50,244 bases of DNA from an uncultured Rhodospirillales bacterium. Its GTDB lineage: Bacteria > Pseudomonadota > Alphaproteobacteria > Reyranellales > Reyranellaceae. Position numbers and translations under genes: made by a program. The notes under the pieces were generated by a model. It was not told the DNA's origin and did not search any database. It saw only the letters and a list, made by a program, of their open reading frames with translations. The DNA lies in contig CADECW010000004.1 in NCBI GenBank assembly GCA_902825855.1, positions 73,681 to 123,924 of the forward strand, in the 5' to 3' direction. Each line of letters begins with the position of its first letter. The first letter of the stretch is position 1. Shown here one piece after another: positions 7,402 to 19,451 of the stretch.

Positions 7402-8940
7402 ATGGCAACGACTGCCGATATCCCTCGCCTGGAGATGCTGCAGGTGGCCGACATGGTCGCCCGCGAAAAGGGCATCGAGCGCGAGGAAGTGCTCGAGGCG
7501 ATGGAACAGGCCATCCAGAAGGCCGGCCGTGCCAAGTACGGCCTGGAGCACGACATCCGCGCCGAGATCGACCGCAAGTCGGGCGAGATCAAGCTGCTGC
7601 GCTACATGCAGGTGGCCGACCCGGTCGAGAACGAGAACGTGCAGGTGCCGCTGGTCGAAGCGCAGCGCCGCAACCCCGAGGCCCAGGTCGGCGACTTCCT
7701 GACGGACGAGCTGCCGCCGATCGATTTCGGCCGCGTCGCCGCGCAGACCGCCAAGCAGGTGATCACCCAGCGCATGCGCGAGAGCGAGCGCAAGCGGCAG
7801 TACGAGGAGTTCAAGGATCGCGTCGGCGAGATCGTCTCGGGTGTGGTCAAGCGCGTCGACTACGGCAACATCACCGTGGACCTGCAGCGCGCCGAAGGCG
7901 TGATCCGCCGCGACGAGACCATTCCGCGCGAGAGCCTTCGCGTGAACGACCGCGTGCGCGCCTACATCTTCGATGTGCGCGAGGAGCCGCGCGGCCCGCA
8001 GATCTTCCTGTCGCGCAGCCATCCGCAGTTCATGGCCAAGCTGTTCGGCCAGGAAGTGCCGGAAATCTACGACGGCATCATCGAGATCAAGGCGGTTGCG
8101 CGCGATCCCGGCAGCCGCGCCAAGATCGCCGTGCTGAGCCACGACAGCGCCATCGATCCGATCGGCGCCTGCGTCGGCATGCGCGGCAGCCGCGTGCAGG
8201 CCGTCGTGCAGGAGCTGCAGGGCGAGAAGGTCGACATCATTCCGTGGTCGGCCGACACCGCGAACTTCATCGTCAATGCGCTGGCGCCGGCCGAGGTCAG
8301 CAAGGTGCTGATGGACGAGGAGAAGAACAAGACCGAGGTGGTGGTGCCCGACGACCAGCTCAGCCTGGCGATCGGCCGTCGCGGCCAGAACGTCAAACTC
8401 GCCTCCCAGCTCACCGGCTGGGAAATCGACATCATGACCGAAGCCGAGGAGAGCGAACGCCGCCAGAAGGAAACGCGCGAGCGCACCGAGCTGTTCAAGG
8501 CAGCGCTTGATGTCGACGACGTCATTGCCCATCTCCTGGTCGCCGAGGGCTACGCTGCGGTCGAGGACGTGTCCGAATCCGCCGTCGAGGACCTCGCCGG
8601 CGTCGAAGGCTTCGACGAGGAGATCGCCACCGAGTTGCAGCGCCGTGCCCGCGAGTTCATCGAGAAGCGCGATGCGGAGTTCGCGGCCCGCCTGGAAGAG
8701 CTCGGCATGGACGAAGACGTGCGCGCGACCGAGGGCCTGACGCTGCCGATGCTGGTGGCGCTGGGCGAGAAGGGCGTGAAGACCCGCGACGATCTCGCCG
8801 ACCTCGCCTCCGACGAGCTGCGTGAGATCGTCGGCGAGAGCGCCATGGACAACGACACCGCCAACGCCGTGATCATGAAGGCGCGCGAGCACTGGTTCGC
8901 CAGCGAGGGCGACGGGCCCGCCGAGGCGGCCAAGGCATAG
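7402..8940 (+). CDS. nusA: Transcription elongation/termination factor NusA
   Basis: NusA binds RNA polymerase and nascent RNA and modulates pausing, termination and antitermination. Domains in order in the 512-residue protein: the N-terminal polymerase-binding domain (MLQVADMVAREKGIEREEVLEAM), an S1 domain (about residues 135-200, GEIVSGVVKRVDYGNITVDL), two KH domains (about 200-350, with IGACVGMRGSRV and SLAIGRRGQNVKLASQLTGW), and a C-terminal region with two acidic helix-hairpin repeats (VEDLAGVEGFDEEIA; LVALGEKGVKTRDDLADLA). Such acidic C-terminal repeats occur in proteobacterial NusA. Second gene of the operon; it would be expected to feed back on the leader hairpin. Confidence 0.98.
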   Translation: MATTADIPRLEMLQVADMVAREKGIEREEVLEAMEQAIQKAGRAKYGLEHDIRAEIDRKSGEIKLLRYMQVADPVENENVQVPLVEAQRRNPEAQVGDFLTDELPPIDFGRVAAQTAKQVITQRMRESERKRQYEEFKDRVGEIVSGVVKRVDYGNITVDLQRAEGVIRRDETIPRESLRVNDRVRAYIFDVREEPRGPQIFLSRSHPQFMAKLFGQEVPEIYDGIIEIKAVARDPGSRAKIAVLSHDSAIDPIGACVGMRGSRVQAVVQELQGEKVDIIPWSADTANFIVNALAPAEVSKVLMDEEKNKTEVVVPDDQLSLAIGRRGQNVKLASQLTGWEIDIMTEAEESERRQKETRERTELFKAALDVDDVIAHLLVAEGYAAVEDVSESAVEDLAGVEGFDEEIATELQRRAREFIEKRDAEFAARLEELGMDEDVRATEGLTLPMLVALGEKGVKTRDDLADLASDELREIVGESAMDNDTANAVIMKAREHWFASEGDGPAEAAKA

Positions 8941-8963
8941 AGTAGAGCAAGGAGACTGACCAC

Positions 8964-9593
8964 TTGGCATTCGCCAACGCCATGCCCCGAGCCGAAACCC
9001 CGGCTCAACCCGCCGCCGGTCCGCAGCGCACCTGCATTGCGACCGGCGAGACAGGTGCGCCCGAACGGATGATCCGGTTCGTGATCGGACCGGAGAGCGA
9101 CGTCGTGCCCGATCTGGCGCGGCGGCTGCCGGGGCGTGGGATCTGGCTGAAGGCGGAACGGGCGGCGGTCGAACGCGCCGTGGCGAAGAACCTGTTCGCC
9201 AGGGCAGCACGGGTGTCGGTGAAGCCCGCCGCCGACCTGGCCGATCGGGTCGAGCGGCTGCTTCTGGAGCGGGCGTTGTCCGATCTCAGCCGGGCGCGCC
9301 GGGCTGGCCGTGCCGTATCAGGCTTCATGAAGGTCGAGCAGATGGCGAGCCAGCGGCGCGCCGGCCTGCTGATCGTGGCCGACGAGGCCGACGGCGACGG
9401 GCTCGGAAAACTCAAGGCGACTGGCCTGCCGATCGCTCGCCTTGGCGACGCGACGGCACTTGGCGGAATCTTCGGCCGCGAGCAGGCGGTCTATGTGGCG
9501 GTTGCCCGCGACGATGCTGGTGGCGCCTTTGTTGAACGGATCGAGGCCGGGGCGACGCGCTGGCATGGCTACCGGTTGAACAGCAGCGGTTGA
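8964..9593 (+). CDS. YlxR-type RNA-binding protein with C-terminal L7Ae-like domain
   Basis: A 209-residue protein. The N-terminal part, [22 protein letters not shown] and the GRGIW segment, is the YlxR/DUF448 fold. The C-terminal part ([28 protein letters not shown]) resembles the L7Ae/YlxQ fold that binds kink-turn RNA. The two are separate genes in Firmicutes and fused in alphaproteobacteria. The YlxR signature CVACR is replaced here by CIATG. The chosen start is TTG, because AAGGAGA lies 8 bases upstream and there is no equally placed ATG. It lies between nusA and infB in the usual order. YlxR has been linked to RNase P regulation in Firmicutes; its role in this lineage is unknown. Confidence 0.9.
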   Translation: MAFANAMPRAETPAQPAAGPQRTCIATGETGAPERMIRFVIGPESDVVPDLARRLPGRGIWLKAERAAVERAVAKNLFARAARVSVKPAADLADRVERLLLERALSDLSRARRAGRAVSGFMKVEQMASQRRAGLLIVADEADGDGLGKLKATGLPIARLGDATALGGIFGREQAVYVAVARDDAGGAFVERIEAGATRWHGYRLNSSG

Positions 9594-9625
9594 CGGGCCG
9601 CAGCGGACCAAGGACAACACGAGAC

Positions 9626-12346
<2,721 letters not shown>

Positions 12347-12356
12347 TTTGAGTGTT

Positions 12357-12449
12357 CCTCCCCGGCGCGTCGCCGCGCTGGGGAGGTGTCGCCGTCATAC
12401 GGCGACGGCCCGCGTCGCGGGCACCTCCCGGGCGCATCGCGCAGGGGAG
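12357..12449. repeat. Composite palindromic element (four hairpins) between infB and rbfA
   Basis: Four hairpins follow each other in 93 bases. First: 12357-12369 with 12374-12386 (13 bp, one G-T, loop TCGC, CCTCCCC/GGGGAGG at the base). Second: 12388-12395 with 12399-12406 (8 bp, loop CAT). Third: 12408-12413 with 12417-12422 (6 bp). Fourth: 12425-12435 with 12439-12449 (5+4 bp around a 2x2 internal loop). GGGAGGTG (12381-12388) can also pair with CACCTCCC (12422-12429), enclosing the middle hairpins. It resembles REP-like intergenic elements of alphaproteobacteria and lies just before the rbfA ribosome site. Confidence 0.75.
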
Positions 12450-12467
12450 AAGAAGAGGAGATCCCCA

Positions 12468-12872
12468 ATGTCCCGTCGGCGCCCGTCCGAGCGCGACAAG
12501 AAAGGCCCGAGCCAGCGTCAGCTCAGGGTCGGCGAGGAGCTGCGCCATCTGCTGGCTGAGCTCCTGGAGCGCGGCGACATGCGCGATCCGGAGCTGCGCG
12601 AGGTCTCGATCACCGTGACCTCGGTCGATGTCAGCCCCGACCTGCGCAATGCCACGGCCTTCATCATGCCGCTGGGCGGCCAGGACGAGCAGCGCCTGCT
12701 CGCCGCCATGCGCCGCGCCGCGCCGTGGTTCCGCGCCCGCGTCGGCGAGAAGGCGGGCCTGCGTTACGCACCCGAGATCCGCTTCGCCATAGACCGGACG
12801 TTCGATGAGGCCGATCGCATAGGTCAGCTCCTGCGCCGCCCCGACGTGGCGCGTGATATCAAGGACGATTGA
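12468..12872 (+). CDS. rbfA: 30S ribosome-binding factor RbfA
   Basis: RbfA is a KH-fold protein that binds the immature 30S subunit and assists 16S rRNA 5'-end maturation, notably in the cold. The 134-residue protein shows RQLRVGEELRHLLAELLERG, DPELREVSITVTSVDVSPDL (strand-helix-strand), AFIMPLGG, and the C-terminal LRYAPEIRFAIDRTFDEADRI signature. The start at 12468 has GAGGAG 7 bases upstream. The frame extends further up through the hairpin element, but that part is not RbfA-like. The 3' end overlaps the converging transporter gene by 14 bases. Confidence 0.95.
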   Translation: MSRRRPSERDKKGPSQRQLRVGEELRHLLAELLERGDMRDPELREVSITVTSVDVSPDLRNATAFIMPLGGQDEQRLLAAMRRAAPWFRARVGEKAGLRYAPEIRFAIDRTFDEADRIGQLLRRPDVARDIKDD

Positions 12873-15075
12873 GGTAGTACTCGTCGCGCGGAAAGAAGTC
12901 GGTGTTGGGCGCGCGCGCCGGCACCGTTCTGCCGTCGTTCAAGATCTCGACCTTCTTGTCCTTGAACCATTTCAGCAGCTCGTGCCGATCGATCCGGGCT
13001 GCCGTCAGATGGATATCGATCTCCGGCCGCTCCAGCAGTTCGAGGATCTTCTCCCGTGAGTAGGGGATCGGCCGGTCGCTGCCCAGCAGCGCCGGGTGGA
13101 CCATGGTCACGTAGGGAAAGACCGAGCGGAAGGTCTCGATGGTGCGCTCGGTCGGCGCCCACTGCACGTAGAGGCCGCCGGGCGCCAGCTTGGCCCGGAC
13201 CTGGCGGAAGAACTCCTGGGAGTTCAGCAGTCCCGACAATCCGGTCTTGGGCAGGATGGCATCGGCCTCGATCACGTCGTACTTCGTGGGATCGAGCGCC
13301 AGGGTATGGCGGCCGTCGGCGACGACGATCTCGAACTTGGGATTGCCGAGCAGGCTTTCGACGCCCGACTTGCCCTTGTCGCTCAGGTAGCGGCGTAGCG
13401 TGTCGATGACCGGCGCCACGATCTCGATCACGCGTACGCGGTCGGTGCCCGGGTGAAGAGCCGCGGCGTAGGGCGTGCCGCCCGTGCCCGAGCCGATTAC
13501 CAGCACGCGCTTCGGCGCGGGATGTGTGAGCGGTCCGATCGCGCCCAGGAAGACGTGGACCGTGTCGAACGGCAGCCGGCTCTGCGAATGCCCCTGTATG
13601 TAGAGCTTGCCATCCTGCTCGTTGGCCATTTTGAGCACGCTGAGTCCGGTCTTGTCCTCGGCGATGATCGCCTTCTCGGTGCCGAGCCCGTGCAGGCGCC
13701 GCCAGAAATCGCGGTCGGGTGGAAAGAACGCCAGGCCAAGGATCAGGAGGAGCGCCGGCGGGTAGACCCAACGTGCTCCCGGCGATGTCGCGATCTGCAG
13801 GCAGGCGAAGCCAAGCCCGATCGCGACCAGCAGCATCAACGTGCCGGCGGTGCCGATGAGATCGAGGAGCATCAGGCCGGCCACCAGGCTGCCGGCGCTG
13901 TTGCCGACGATGTTGGCGAGCTGAACCAGGCCGACGCGCTGGCCGAGGCGGTCGATATCGCGCTGCACGGCCTTCTGCACGACGGGAAAGGAGAAGCCCA
14001 TGATGAACGAGGCAGGCAGCACGACGATCAGCAGCAGGAACACGATCACGGCGGTGTCGGTCGTCCGTCCGCTCATCAGGTCGCGATCGACGAAGTTCGC
14101 CGGCAGGAGCCCCACGCCGATCGCCCAGTAGACGAACCAGGCGCCGGCGAGCGCCAACGCCGTGGCGATGCCCTGCATCAGGAAGAAGAAGCGGCGCGGA
14201 TCACCGATGCGGTCGATGGTGCGCGCGCCGACCAGCAGGCCCGCTGCGTCGCCCAGCAGGAAGACGGACAGGACCAACGAGAAGGCGTAACCGTTGGACT
14301 GCAGCAGCACGCCGATCAGGCGGTACCAGACGATCTGCAGCGCCACGATGAGGAAGCCGCTGATGAAGACCAGCAGCGACCAGCGCCAGACCACTCCGCC
14401 ATCGGGGTCCTCGGTACGTTTCTTCCCGGGGACCTTGCTGTCGGCCATGCCAAGACCGCGCGCCAGCAGGAGGCCGCCGACCGCGACCACGAGGTTGAGT
14501 GCGGCGCCGACGTATACCGCCTTGTCGAAGCCGAACGTGCCGATCAGGTACCAGCCGCCGACGAACGCGCCGACTCCGGCCCCGAGCGTATTGAGACCGT
14601 ACAGCCAGCCGATCAGCTTGGCCGAACCCGCGATCTCGCTCACCACCGCCTTGGACAGAAAGGGCAGCGAGCAGCCCATCAGGAAGGTCGGCCACAGCAG
14701 GCCGGCAAACACCACGGCGAATATCACGCCGCGCGAGGCGGAAAGCGGCAGCAACTCGCGATAGATGACGTCGTAGTAGAGCCAGGGACTGGCCACAGCG
14801 AAGGCTGCGATACCGACCTCGCACAAGGCGAAGGCGAGCAGGGCGGCGCGGCGCGACAGGCGATCGGCCAAAAGGCCGGCGGCCAGGCTGCCGATGCCGA
14901 GTCCAAGCAGGAAGGCGCCGACGACCAGTGCGGCGGCGATGGAGTCGGCGCCGGCGAACAGGCCAAGCAGCCGATGCCAGGCCGTCTGATAGACCAGGGC
15001 GGCAGCGCCGGAGAGAAAGAACAACCCGAAAAGCACGGACCGCCTGACGCGATCCGCCTGCCCCGCCCCCATCAT
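12859..15075 (-). CDS. Fused multi-pass membrane protein / spermidine-synthase-like protein
   Basis: A 738-residue fusion. The first roughly 470 residues form many hydrophobic segments resembling an MFS-type transporter (SVLFGLFFLSGAAALVYQ; LLGLGIGSLAAGLLADRLSR). The last 250 residues resemble the Rossmann domain of polyamine aminopropyltransferases: VLVIGSGTGGTPYAAAL, VRVIEIVAPVI, IVVADGRHTLAL, YDVIEADAILPKTG and LAPGGLYVQWAPTE. In true spermidine synthase the catalytic segment is an Asp-rich DSTDP-type loop; here it reads EADAILP, so classical activity is doubtful. The ATG ending at 15075 is preferred to an in-frame TTG at 15111. The gene sits on the opposite strand inside an otherwise standard rbfA-truB block. 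Its 3' end overlaps rbfA. Confidence 0.88.
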   Translation of the reverse strand: MMGAGQADRVRRSVLFGLFFLSGAAALVYQTAWHRLLGLFAGADSIAAALVVGAFLLGLGIGSLAAGLLADRLSRRAALLAFALCEVGIAAFAVASPWLYYDVIYRELLPLSASRGVIFAVVFAGLLWPTFLMGCSLPFLSKAVVSEIAGSAKLIGWLYGLNTLGAGVGAFVGGWYLIGTFGFDKAVYVGAALNLVVAVGGLLLARGLGMADSKVPGKKRTEDPDGGVVWRWSLLVFISGFLIVALQIVWYRLIGVLLQSNGYAFSLVLSVFLLGDAAGLLVGARTIDRIGDPRRFFFLMQGIATALALAGAWFVYWAIGVGLLPANFVDRDLMSGRTTDTAVIVFLLLIVVLPASFIMGFSFPVVQKAVQRDIDRLGQRVGLVQLANIVGNSAGSLVAGLMLLDLIGTAGTLMLLVAIGLGFACLQIATSPGARWVYPPALLLILGLAFFPPDRDFWRRLHGLGTEKAIIAEDKTGLSVLKMANEQDGKLYIQGHSQSRLPFDTVHVFLGAIGPLTHPAPKRVLVIGSGTGGTPYAAALHPGTDRVRVIEIVAPVIDTLRRYLSDKGKSGVESLLGNPKFEIVVADGRHTLALDPTKYDVIEADAILPKTGLSGLLNSQEFFRQVRAKLAPGGLYVQWAPTERTIETFRSVFPYVTMVHPALLGSDRPIPYSREKILELLERPEIDIHLTAARIDRHELLKWFKDKKVEILNDGRTVPARAPNTDFFPRDEYYLNRP

Positions 15076-15188
15076 GACTGCAGCCTGCCTGAAGCGATGG
15101 CTGGCGCGCAACGGATTGTGGGCCTAGGAAGCCTCATGTTTTTCATGGAATGTCACGGATCGCGGGACTGCGGCTCGCTCATGCGCCA

Positions 15189-16088
15189 ATGAAGCGGAAA
15201 GGCGACAAGGTCGATGGCTGGGTGATCCTCGACAAGCCGGTGGGGCTTGGCTCGACGCCGGCGGTCGGCAAGGTGCGGCGCCTGTTCGGGGCACAGAAGG
15301 CAGGACATGGCGGGACGCTCGATCCCTTGGCGAGCGGCGTGCTGCCGATCGCACTGGGTGAAGCGACCAAGACCGTGCCGTTCGTCATGGACGGGCGGAA
15401 GGAGTACCGCTTCACGCTGCGCTTCGGCCAAGCGCGCTCGACCGAGGATCTCGAAGGCGAAGTCACGGCCACGAGCGACGTCCGGCCGGACGACCTGGCC
15501 ATCCGGGCCGTCCTGTCCCGCTTCGTCGGCACGATTGACCAGACCCCGCCCGCCTTCTCCGCCCTCAAGATCGAGGGCAAACGGGCCTATGACCTCGCCC
15601 GGGCCGGCGAAACGGTCGATCTAAAGCCCAGGCCGGTCGTCATCGATCGCCTCGACCTCTTGGACCGTCCTGACGCGGACCATGCAGATTTCCTGGTCTC
15701 CTGCGGCAAGGGCACCTACATCCGGTCCCTCGGCCGCGACCTCGCGCTGGCCTTGGGAAGCGTCGGACACCTCAGTTTCCTGCGTCGCACCGCCGCCGGG
15801 CCGTTCGGGGAGCAGGCGGCCATTTCGCTTTCCAAACTGGAGGCCCTCGGGCATATTCCGCCGCTTCTCGGGGCCCTGGCCCCCGTCGAGACCGCGCTGG
15901 ACGACATCCCGGCGCTGGCCCTGACGGAGGCCCAAGCGGACCGGCTGCGACAAGGCCAGCCGGTGTTCTTGACCCGGGACGTACCGCCGTCCGGCGCCCT
16001 CTCACGCGCCAAGGCCGGCAGCAAGCTGGTCGCGCTGGTCCGCTCGGACGGCGTGGCTCTCAGGCCGGTACGCGTCTTCAACCTTTAA
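15189..16088 (+). CDS. truB: tRNA pseudouridine(55) synthase TruB
   Basis: TruB makes pseudouridine 55 in the T-loop of tRNAs. From ATG 15189 the protein is 299 residues: [20 protein letters not shown] is the normal N terminus. [22 protein letters not shown] contains the catalytic Asp. [21 protein letters not shown] and [15 protein letters not shown] are further signatures, and a PUA-like C terminus follows. An ATG at 15150 would add 13 residues; neither start has a convincing ribosome site. Because the preceding gene is on the other strand, truB must have its own promoter in the 113 bases before it; I could not identify one with confidence. Confidence 0.95.
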   Translation: MKRKGDKVDGWVILDKPVGLGSTPAVGKVRRLFGAQKAGHGGTLDPLASGVLPIALGEATKTVPFVMDGRKEYRFTLRFGQARSTEDLEGEVTATSDVRPDDLAIRAVLSRFVGTIDQTPPAFSALKIEGKRAYDLARAGETVDLKPRPVVIDRLDLLDRPDADHADFLVSCGKGTYIRSLGRDLALALGSVGHLSFLRRTAAGPFGEQAAISLSKLEALGHIPPLLGALAPVETALDDIPALALTEAQADRLRQGQPVFLTRDVPPSGALSRAKAGSKLVALVRSDGVALRPVRVFNL

Positions 16089-16105
16089 GTCGATGGAGAG
16101 TCCCG

Positions 16106-16375
16106 ATGTCGATCACAGCCGTCCGCAAGGCGGAGCTGATCAAGTCGTATGCCCAGGCCGAGGGTGACACCGGTTCGCCGGAAGTCCAGGTCGCGATCCT
16201 GAGCGAGCGTATTGCCAATCTCACCGAGCACTTCAAGGGCCACGCGAAGGATCACCATTCGCGCCGCGGCCTGCTGAAGCTCGTCGGCCAGCGCCGGCGC
16301 CTGCTCGACTATCTCAAGGCCAAGGACAACAAGCGCTACGACACGTTGATCGAGCGCCTGGGTCTGCGTCGTTGA
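16106..16375 (+). CDS. rpsO: 30S ribosomal protein S15
   Basis: The 89-residue primary rRNA-binding protein binds the central domain of 16S r[51 protein letters not shown] and the final [13 protein letters not shown] are the complete family signature at normal length. GATGGAGAG provides the ribosome site 6-8 bases upstream. It lies 17 bases after truB and ahead of pnp, the order found in most proteobacteria. Confidence 0.98.
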   Translation: MSITAVRKAELIKSYAQAEGDTGSPEVQVAILSERIANLTEHFKGHAKDHHSRRGLLKLVGQRRRLLDYLKAKDNKRYDTLIERLGLRR

Positions 16376-16380
16376 GTTCA

Positions 16381-16418
16381 CGGCTCCGACTCCGTCCGCG
16401 GATGGATCGGGGCCGTTT
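16381..16418 (+). terminator. Hairpin after rpsO
   Basis: CGGCTCCGA (16381-16389) pairs with TCGGGGCCG (16407-16415) over 9 bp with one T-G pair and is followed by TTT. It starts 5 bases after the rpsO stop. The T-run is short, so it may be a partial terminator or a processing site rather than a full stop before pnp. Confidence 0.4.
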
Positions 16419-16519
16419 CGCGTCGTGTCGTTCGGTCCCCGTAGCAGTTCGGCCGACTGAGGCGACTTTCGAAGTAACCGGGAGGGCAGGGGCGAGAGCA
16501 AAGGCCCGACCCGGTCCTG

Positions 16520-16551
16520 CCGATGCAAGGGCATCGGTGGGCGGCGCCGCC
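16520..16551 (+). promoter_or_regulatory. Structured pnp leader
   Basis: CCGATGC (16520-16526) and GCATCGG (16531-16537) form a perfect 7-bp hairpin with loop AAGG. A 12-base perfect palindrome GGCGGCGCCGCC (16540-16551) follows. In E. coli the rpsO-pnp gap carries the RNase III-cut hairpin through which PNPase controls its own mRNA; this region is in the equivalent place, but functional equivalence is inferred. Confidence 0.45.
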
Positions 16552-16589
16552 AGACGGGGGCGAACGCCGTGTAGGAAAGGAAGATGGAA

Positions 16590-18746
16590 ATGAGTGATAT
16601 GTTTCAAGTGTTCCGCAAGGAGCTGGACTGGGCCGGCCGCAAGCTGATCCTGGAAACCGGCAAGATCGCGCGCCAGGCGGATGGCGCGGTCCTCGCGACC
16701 TACGGCGGCACGACCGTTCTCGCCACCGTGGTGTTCGAGAAGAAGCCCAAGCCGGGCCTCGATTTCTTCCCGCTGACCGTGAATTACCAGGAGAAGGCGT
16801 TCGCCGCCGGCAAGATCCCGGGCGGCTTCTTCAAGCGCGAAGGCCGGCCGTCGGAGAAGGAAGTCCTGACCTCCCGCCTGATCGACCGTCCGATCCGGCC
16901 GCTGTTCCATGAGAACTACAGGAACGAGACGCTGGTCGTGATCACGACCCTGGCGCATGACATGGAGAACGATCCCGACATCGTCTCGATGGTCGCGACG
17001 TCGGCCGCGCTGACCATCAGCGGCGTGCCGTTCATGGGCCCGATCGGTGCCGCGCGCGTCGGCTATCTCGACGGCAAGTACGTGATCAACCCGACGCTCG
17101 AGCAGACAGAGAAGAGCGACCTCGACCTCGTCGTCGCCGGCACCCAGGAAGGCGTGCTGATGGTCGAGTCGCAGGCCAAGGAGCTGGACGAGACCACCAT
17201 GCTGTCGGCCGTGATGGAAGGCCATCGCTCCTTCCAGCCGGTGATCGAGGCCATCATCCAGCTGGCCGAGCATGCCGCCAAGGAGCCGCTGCCGCTCAGC
17301 GAGCCGCCCGAGGCGGCCAAGACCGTGTCCGACCGCCTGAAGGCGGAGATGCGGGCCAAGATGGCCGAAGCCTACGGCGAGACCCAGAAGCTCGCCCGCC
17401 AGGCCAAGGTCGGTGAGGTCAAGACCGCCGCCAAGGCGCTGTTCGAGGGCGACGAGGCCGCTCTCGCCGTATTCGGCGAGCAGTTCGGCAACCTCGAGGC
17501 CGACGTCGTGCGCGGCGCCATCCTCGATACCGGCAAGCGCATCGACGGCCGCGACACCAAGACCGTGCGTCCGATCGTGGCCGAGGTCGGCGTGCTGCCG
17601 CGTGCCCACGGCTCCTCGCTGTTCACCCGAGGCGAGACCCAGGCGCTGGTCGTGGCGACGCTCGGCACCGGCCAGGACGAGCAGATCATCGACGCGCTCG
17701 AGGGCGAGTACCGCGAGAGCTTCATGATGCACTACAACATGCCGCCGTACGCGGTCGGCGAGGTGCGCCGCATGGGCTCGCCCGGTCGCCGCGAGATCGG
17801 CCACGGCAAGCTCGCGTGGCGCGCGCTGCGCCCGCTGCTGCCCGGCAAGGACAAGTTCCCCTACACGATCCGTATCGTGTCGGAGATCACCGAGAGCAAC
17901 GGCTCGTCGTCGATGGCCTCGGTCTGCGGCGGCTCACTGTCGCTGATGGATGCCGGTGTGCCGATGGACCGTCCGGTGGCCGGCATCGCCATGGGCCTGA
18001 TCAAGGAAGGCGACCGCTTCGCCGTCCTGTCGGACATCCTGGGTGACGAGGATCATCTCGGCGACATGGACTTCAAGGTCGCCGGCACGGAGCGCGGCAT
18101 CACCGCGCTGCAGATGGACATCAAGATCACCTCGATCACCGAGGAGATCATGAAGGTGGCGCTCGGCCAGGCGAAGGACGGCCGCCTCCACATCCTGGGC
18201 GAGATGGCCAAGGGACTGGGCGGGGCGCGCGATTCGGTCAGCCAGAACGCGCCGCGCATCACCCAGTTCACGATCCCCAAGGACAAGATCCGCGAAGTGA
18301 TCGGCACCGGCGGCAAGGTGATCCGGGAGATCACCGAGACAACCGGCACCAAGATCGACATCGAGGACGACGGCACCATCAAGGTCGCTGCGGTCGACGC
18401 CAAGCAGGGCCAGGCCGCGATCGACTGGATCAAGGGCATCGTCGCCGAGCCGGAAGTGGGCGTGATCTACAACGGCAAGGTCGTGAAGACCGTCGAGTTC
18501 GGCGCCTTCGTGAACTTCCTGGGCGCCCGCGACGGCCTGGTCCACATCTCCGAGCTGGCGCCGCGCCGCGTCGCCAAGGTCACTGACGTGATCAAGGAAG
18601 GCGACCAGGTGAAGGTCAAGGTCCTCGGCGTCGACGATCGTGGCAAGGTCCGCCTCAGCATGAAGGCGGTCGACCAGCAGACCGGCGAGGACATCTCGAA
18701 CAAGCCGCGCGAGGAAGCGGCACCTGCGCCGGCTGCCGGCGAGTAA
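16590..18746 (+). CDS. pnp: Polyribonucleotide nucleotidyltransferase (PNPase)
   Basis: PNPase degrades RNA phosphorolytically from the 3' end and is a core of the RNA degradosome. The 718-residue protein has two RNase PH-like domains (about 1-220 and 310-540; [59 protein letters not shown]) with a helical domain between them. A KH domain ([17 protein letters not shown], about residues 570-590) and an S1 domain ([16 protein letters not shown], about 630-700) follow. The second of two in-frame ATGs is preferred, since AGGAAAGG lies 9 bases before it but only 3 before the first. A strong terminator follows. Confidence 0.98.
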   Translation: MSDMFQVFRKELDWAGRKLILETGKIARQADGAVLATYGGTTVLATVVFEKKPKPGLDFFPLTVNYQEKAFAAGKIPGGFFKREGRPSEKEVLTSRLIDRPIRPLFHENYRNETLVVITTLAHDMENDPDIVSMVATSAALTISGVPFMGPIGAARVGYLDGKYVINPTLEQTEKSDLDLVVAGTQEGVLMVESQAKELDETTMLSAVMEGHRSFQPVIEAIIQLAEHAAKEPLPLSEPPEAAKTVSDRLKAEMRAKMAEAYGETQKLARQAKVGEVKTAAKALFEGDEAALAVFGEQFGNLEADVVRGAILDTGKRIDGRDTKTVRPIVAEVGVLPRAHGSSLFTRGETQALVVATLGTGQDEQIIDALEGEYRESFMMHYNMPPYAVGEVRRMGSPGRREIGHGKLAWRALRPLLPGKDKFPYTIRIVSEITESNGSSSMASVCGGSLSLMDAGVPMDRPVAGIAMGLIKEGDRFAVLSDILGDEDHLGDMDFKVAGTERGITALQMDIKITSITEEIMKVALGQAKDGRLHILGEMAKGLGGARDSVSQNAPRITQFTIPKDKIREVIGTGGKVIREITETTGTKIDIEDDGTIKVAAVDAKQGQAAIDWIKGIVAEPEVGVIYNGKVVKTVEFGAFVNFLGARDGLVHISELAPRRVAKVTDVIKEGDQVKVKVLGVDDRGKVRLSMKAVDQQTGEDISNKPREEAAPAPAAGE

Positions 18747-18765
18747 GGCACCGAACGGTGACGAG

Positions 18766-18792
18766 AACGGCGGCCATCGGGCCGCCGTTTTT
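18766..18792 (+). terminator. Intrinsic terminator after pnp
   Basis: AACGGCGGCC (18766-18775), loop ATCG, GGCCGCCGTT (18780-18789), then TTT. A perfect 10-bp G+C-rich stem plus a T-run closes the truB-rpsO-pnp transcript. Confidence 0.9.
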
Positions 18793-18810
18793 GCCTGTAG
18801 ACTTGGCGGG

Positions 18811-19443
18811 ATGAAGACCTCGACCTCCCGCCGCCTGCTGCTGGCCAGCGTCGGCGCCAGCCTGCTTCCCCTGGGTTCGGCTCGCGCGGCTGGGCTTATC
18901 GCCACGCCGCAGCAGACCGAAGGACCATTCTATCCGACGGCTTTCCCGACCGACATGGACAATGACCTGGTGCAGGTCCGTGGCCAGCAGGCGCGCGCCA
19001 TGGGCACGGTGCTGCACCTCGAAGGCCGCGTGCTCGACCTCAACGGCAAGCCGGTCGATGGTGCGATTGTCGAGATCTGGCAGTGCGATGCTCAGGGCAT
19101 CTACGACCATCCCCGCCAGTCCGGGCGCGACAAGCGCGATTCGGCGTTCCAGGGCTACGGCCGCCTGCTGGTCCAGGCCGACGGCCGCTACACCTTCCGC
19201 ACGCTGAAGCCGGTCGCCTATGCCGGCCGGTCGCCGCACATCCATTTCAAGGTCGCTACCTCGACCGGCAGGATGCTCACCAGCCAGTTCTATATTGCCG
19301 GCGAGGCGGGCAACGAGCGCGACGGTGTCTTCCGAGGCATCCGCGATGCCCGGCAGCGTGAACTGGTCGAGATGAGGCTGGCTCCTGCTCCAGGCGTCGA
19401 AGCCGGCGCGCTGGCGACGTCGATGGATATCTTCGTGGCTTGA
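18811..19443 (+). CDS. Exported intradiol-dioxygenase-like protein
   Basis: A 210-residue protein starting MKTSTSRRLLLASVGASLLPLGSARA, a signal sequence with a twin-arginine-like SRR and hydrophobic core. The rest is the protocatechuate 3,4-dioxygenase beta-sandwich fold: TEGPFYPTAFPTDMD, GRVLDLNGKPVDGAIVEIWQCDAQGIYDH, QGYGRLLVQADGRYTFRTLKP and RSPHIHFKV. The two Tyr (IYDH, GRYTF) and two His (HIH) would bind non-haem Fe(III). Known members cleave catechols between the hydroxyls, but exported single-gene versions have unclear substrates, and no aromatic pathway genes are nearby. The start lies 18 bases after the pnp terminator. Confidence 0.88.
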   Translation: MKTSTSRRLLLASVGASLLPLGSARAAGLIATPQQTEGPFYPTAFPTDMDNDLVQVRGQQARAMGTVLHLEGRVLDLNGKPVDGAIVEIWQCDAQGIYDHPRQSGRDKRDSAFQGYGRLLVQADGRYTFRTLKPVAYAGRSPHIHFKVATSTGRMLTSQFYIAGEAGNERDGVFRGIRDARQRELVEMRLAPAPGVEAGALATSMDIFVA

Positions 19444-19451
19444 GGGTTTCG

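Noticed and set aside
13453..15192. 579-codon frame opposite the transporter fusion
   Set aside because: The translation is a Gln/Asp/His-rich shadow of membrane helices; the minus-strand product has real transporter and Rossmann motifs.
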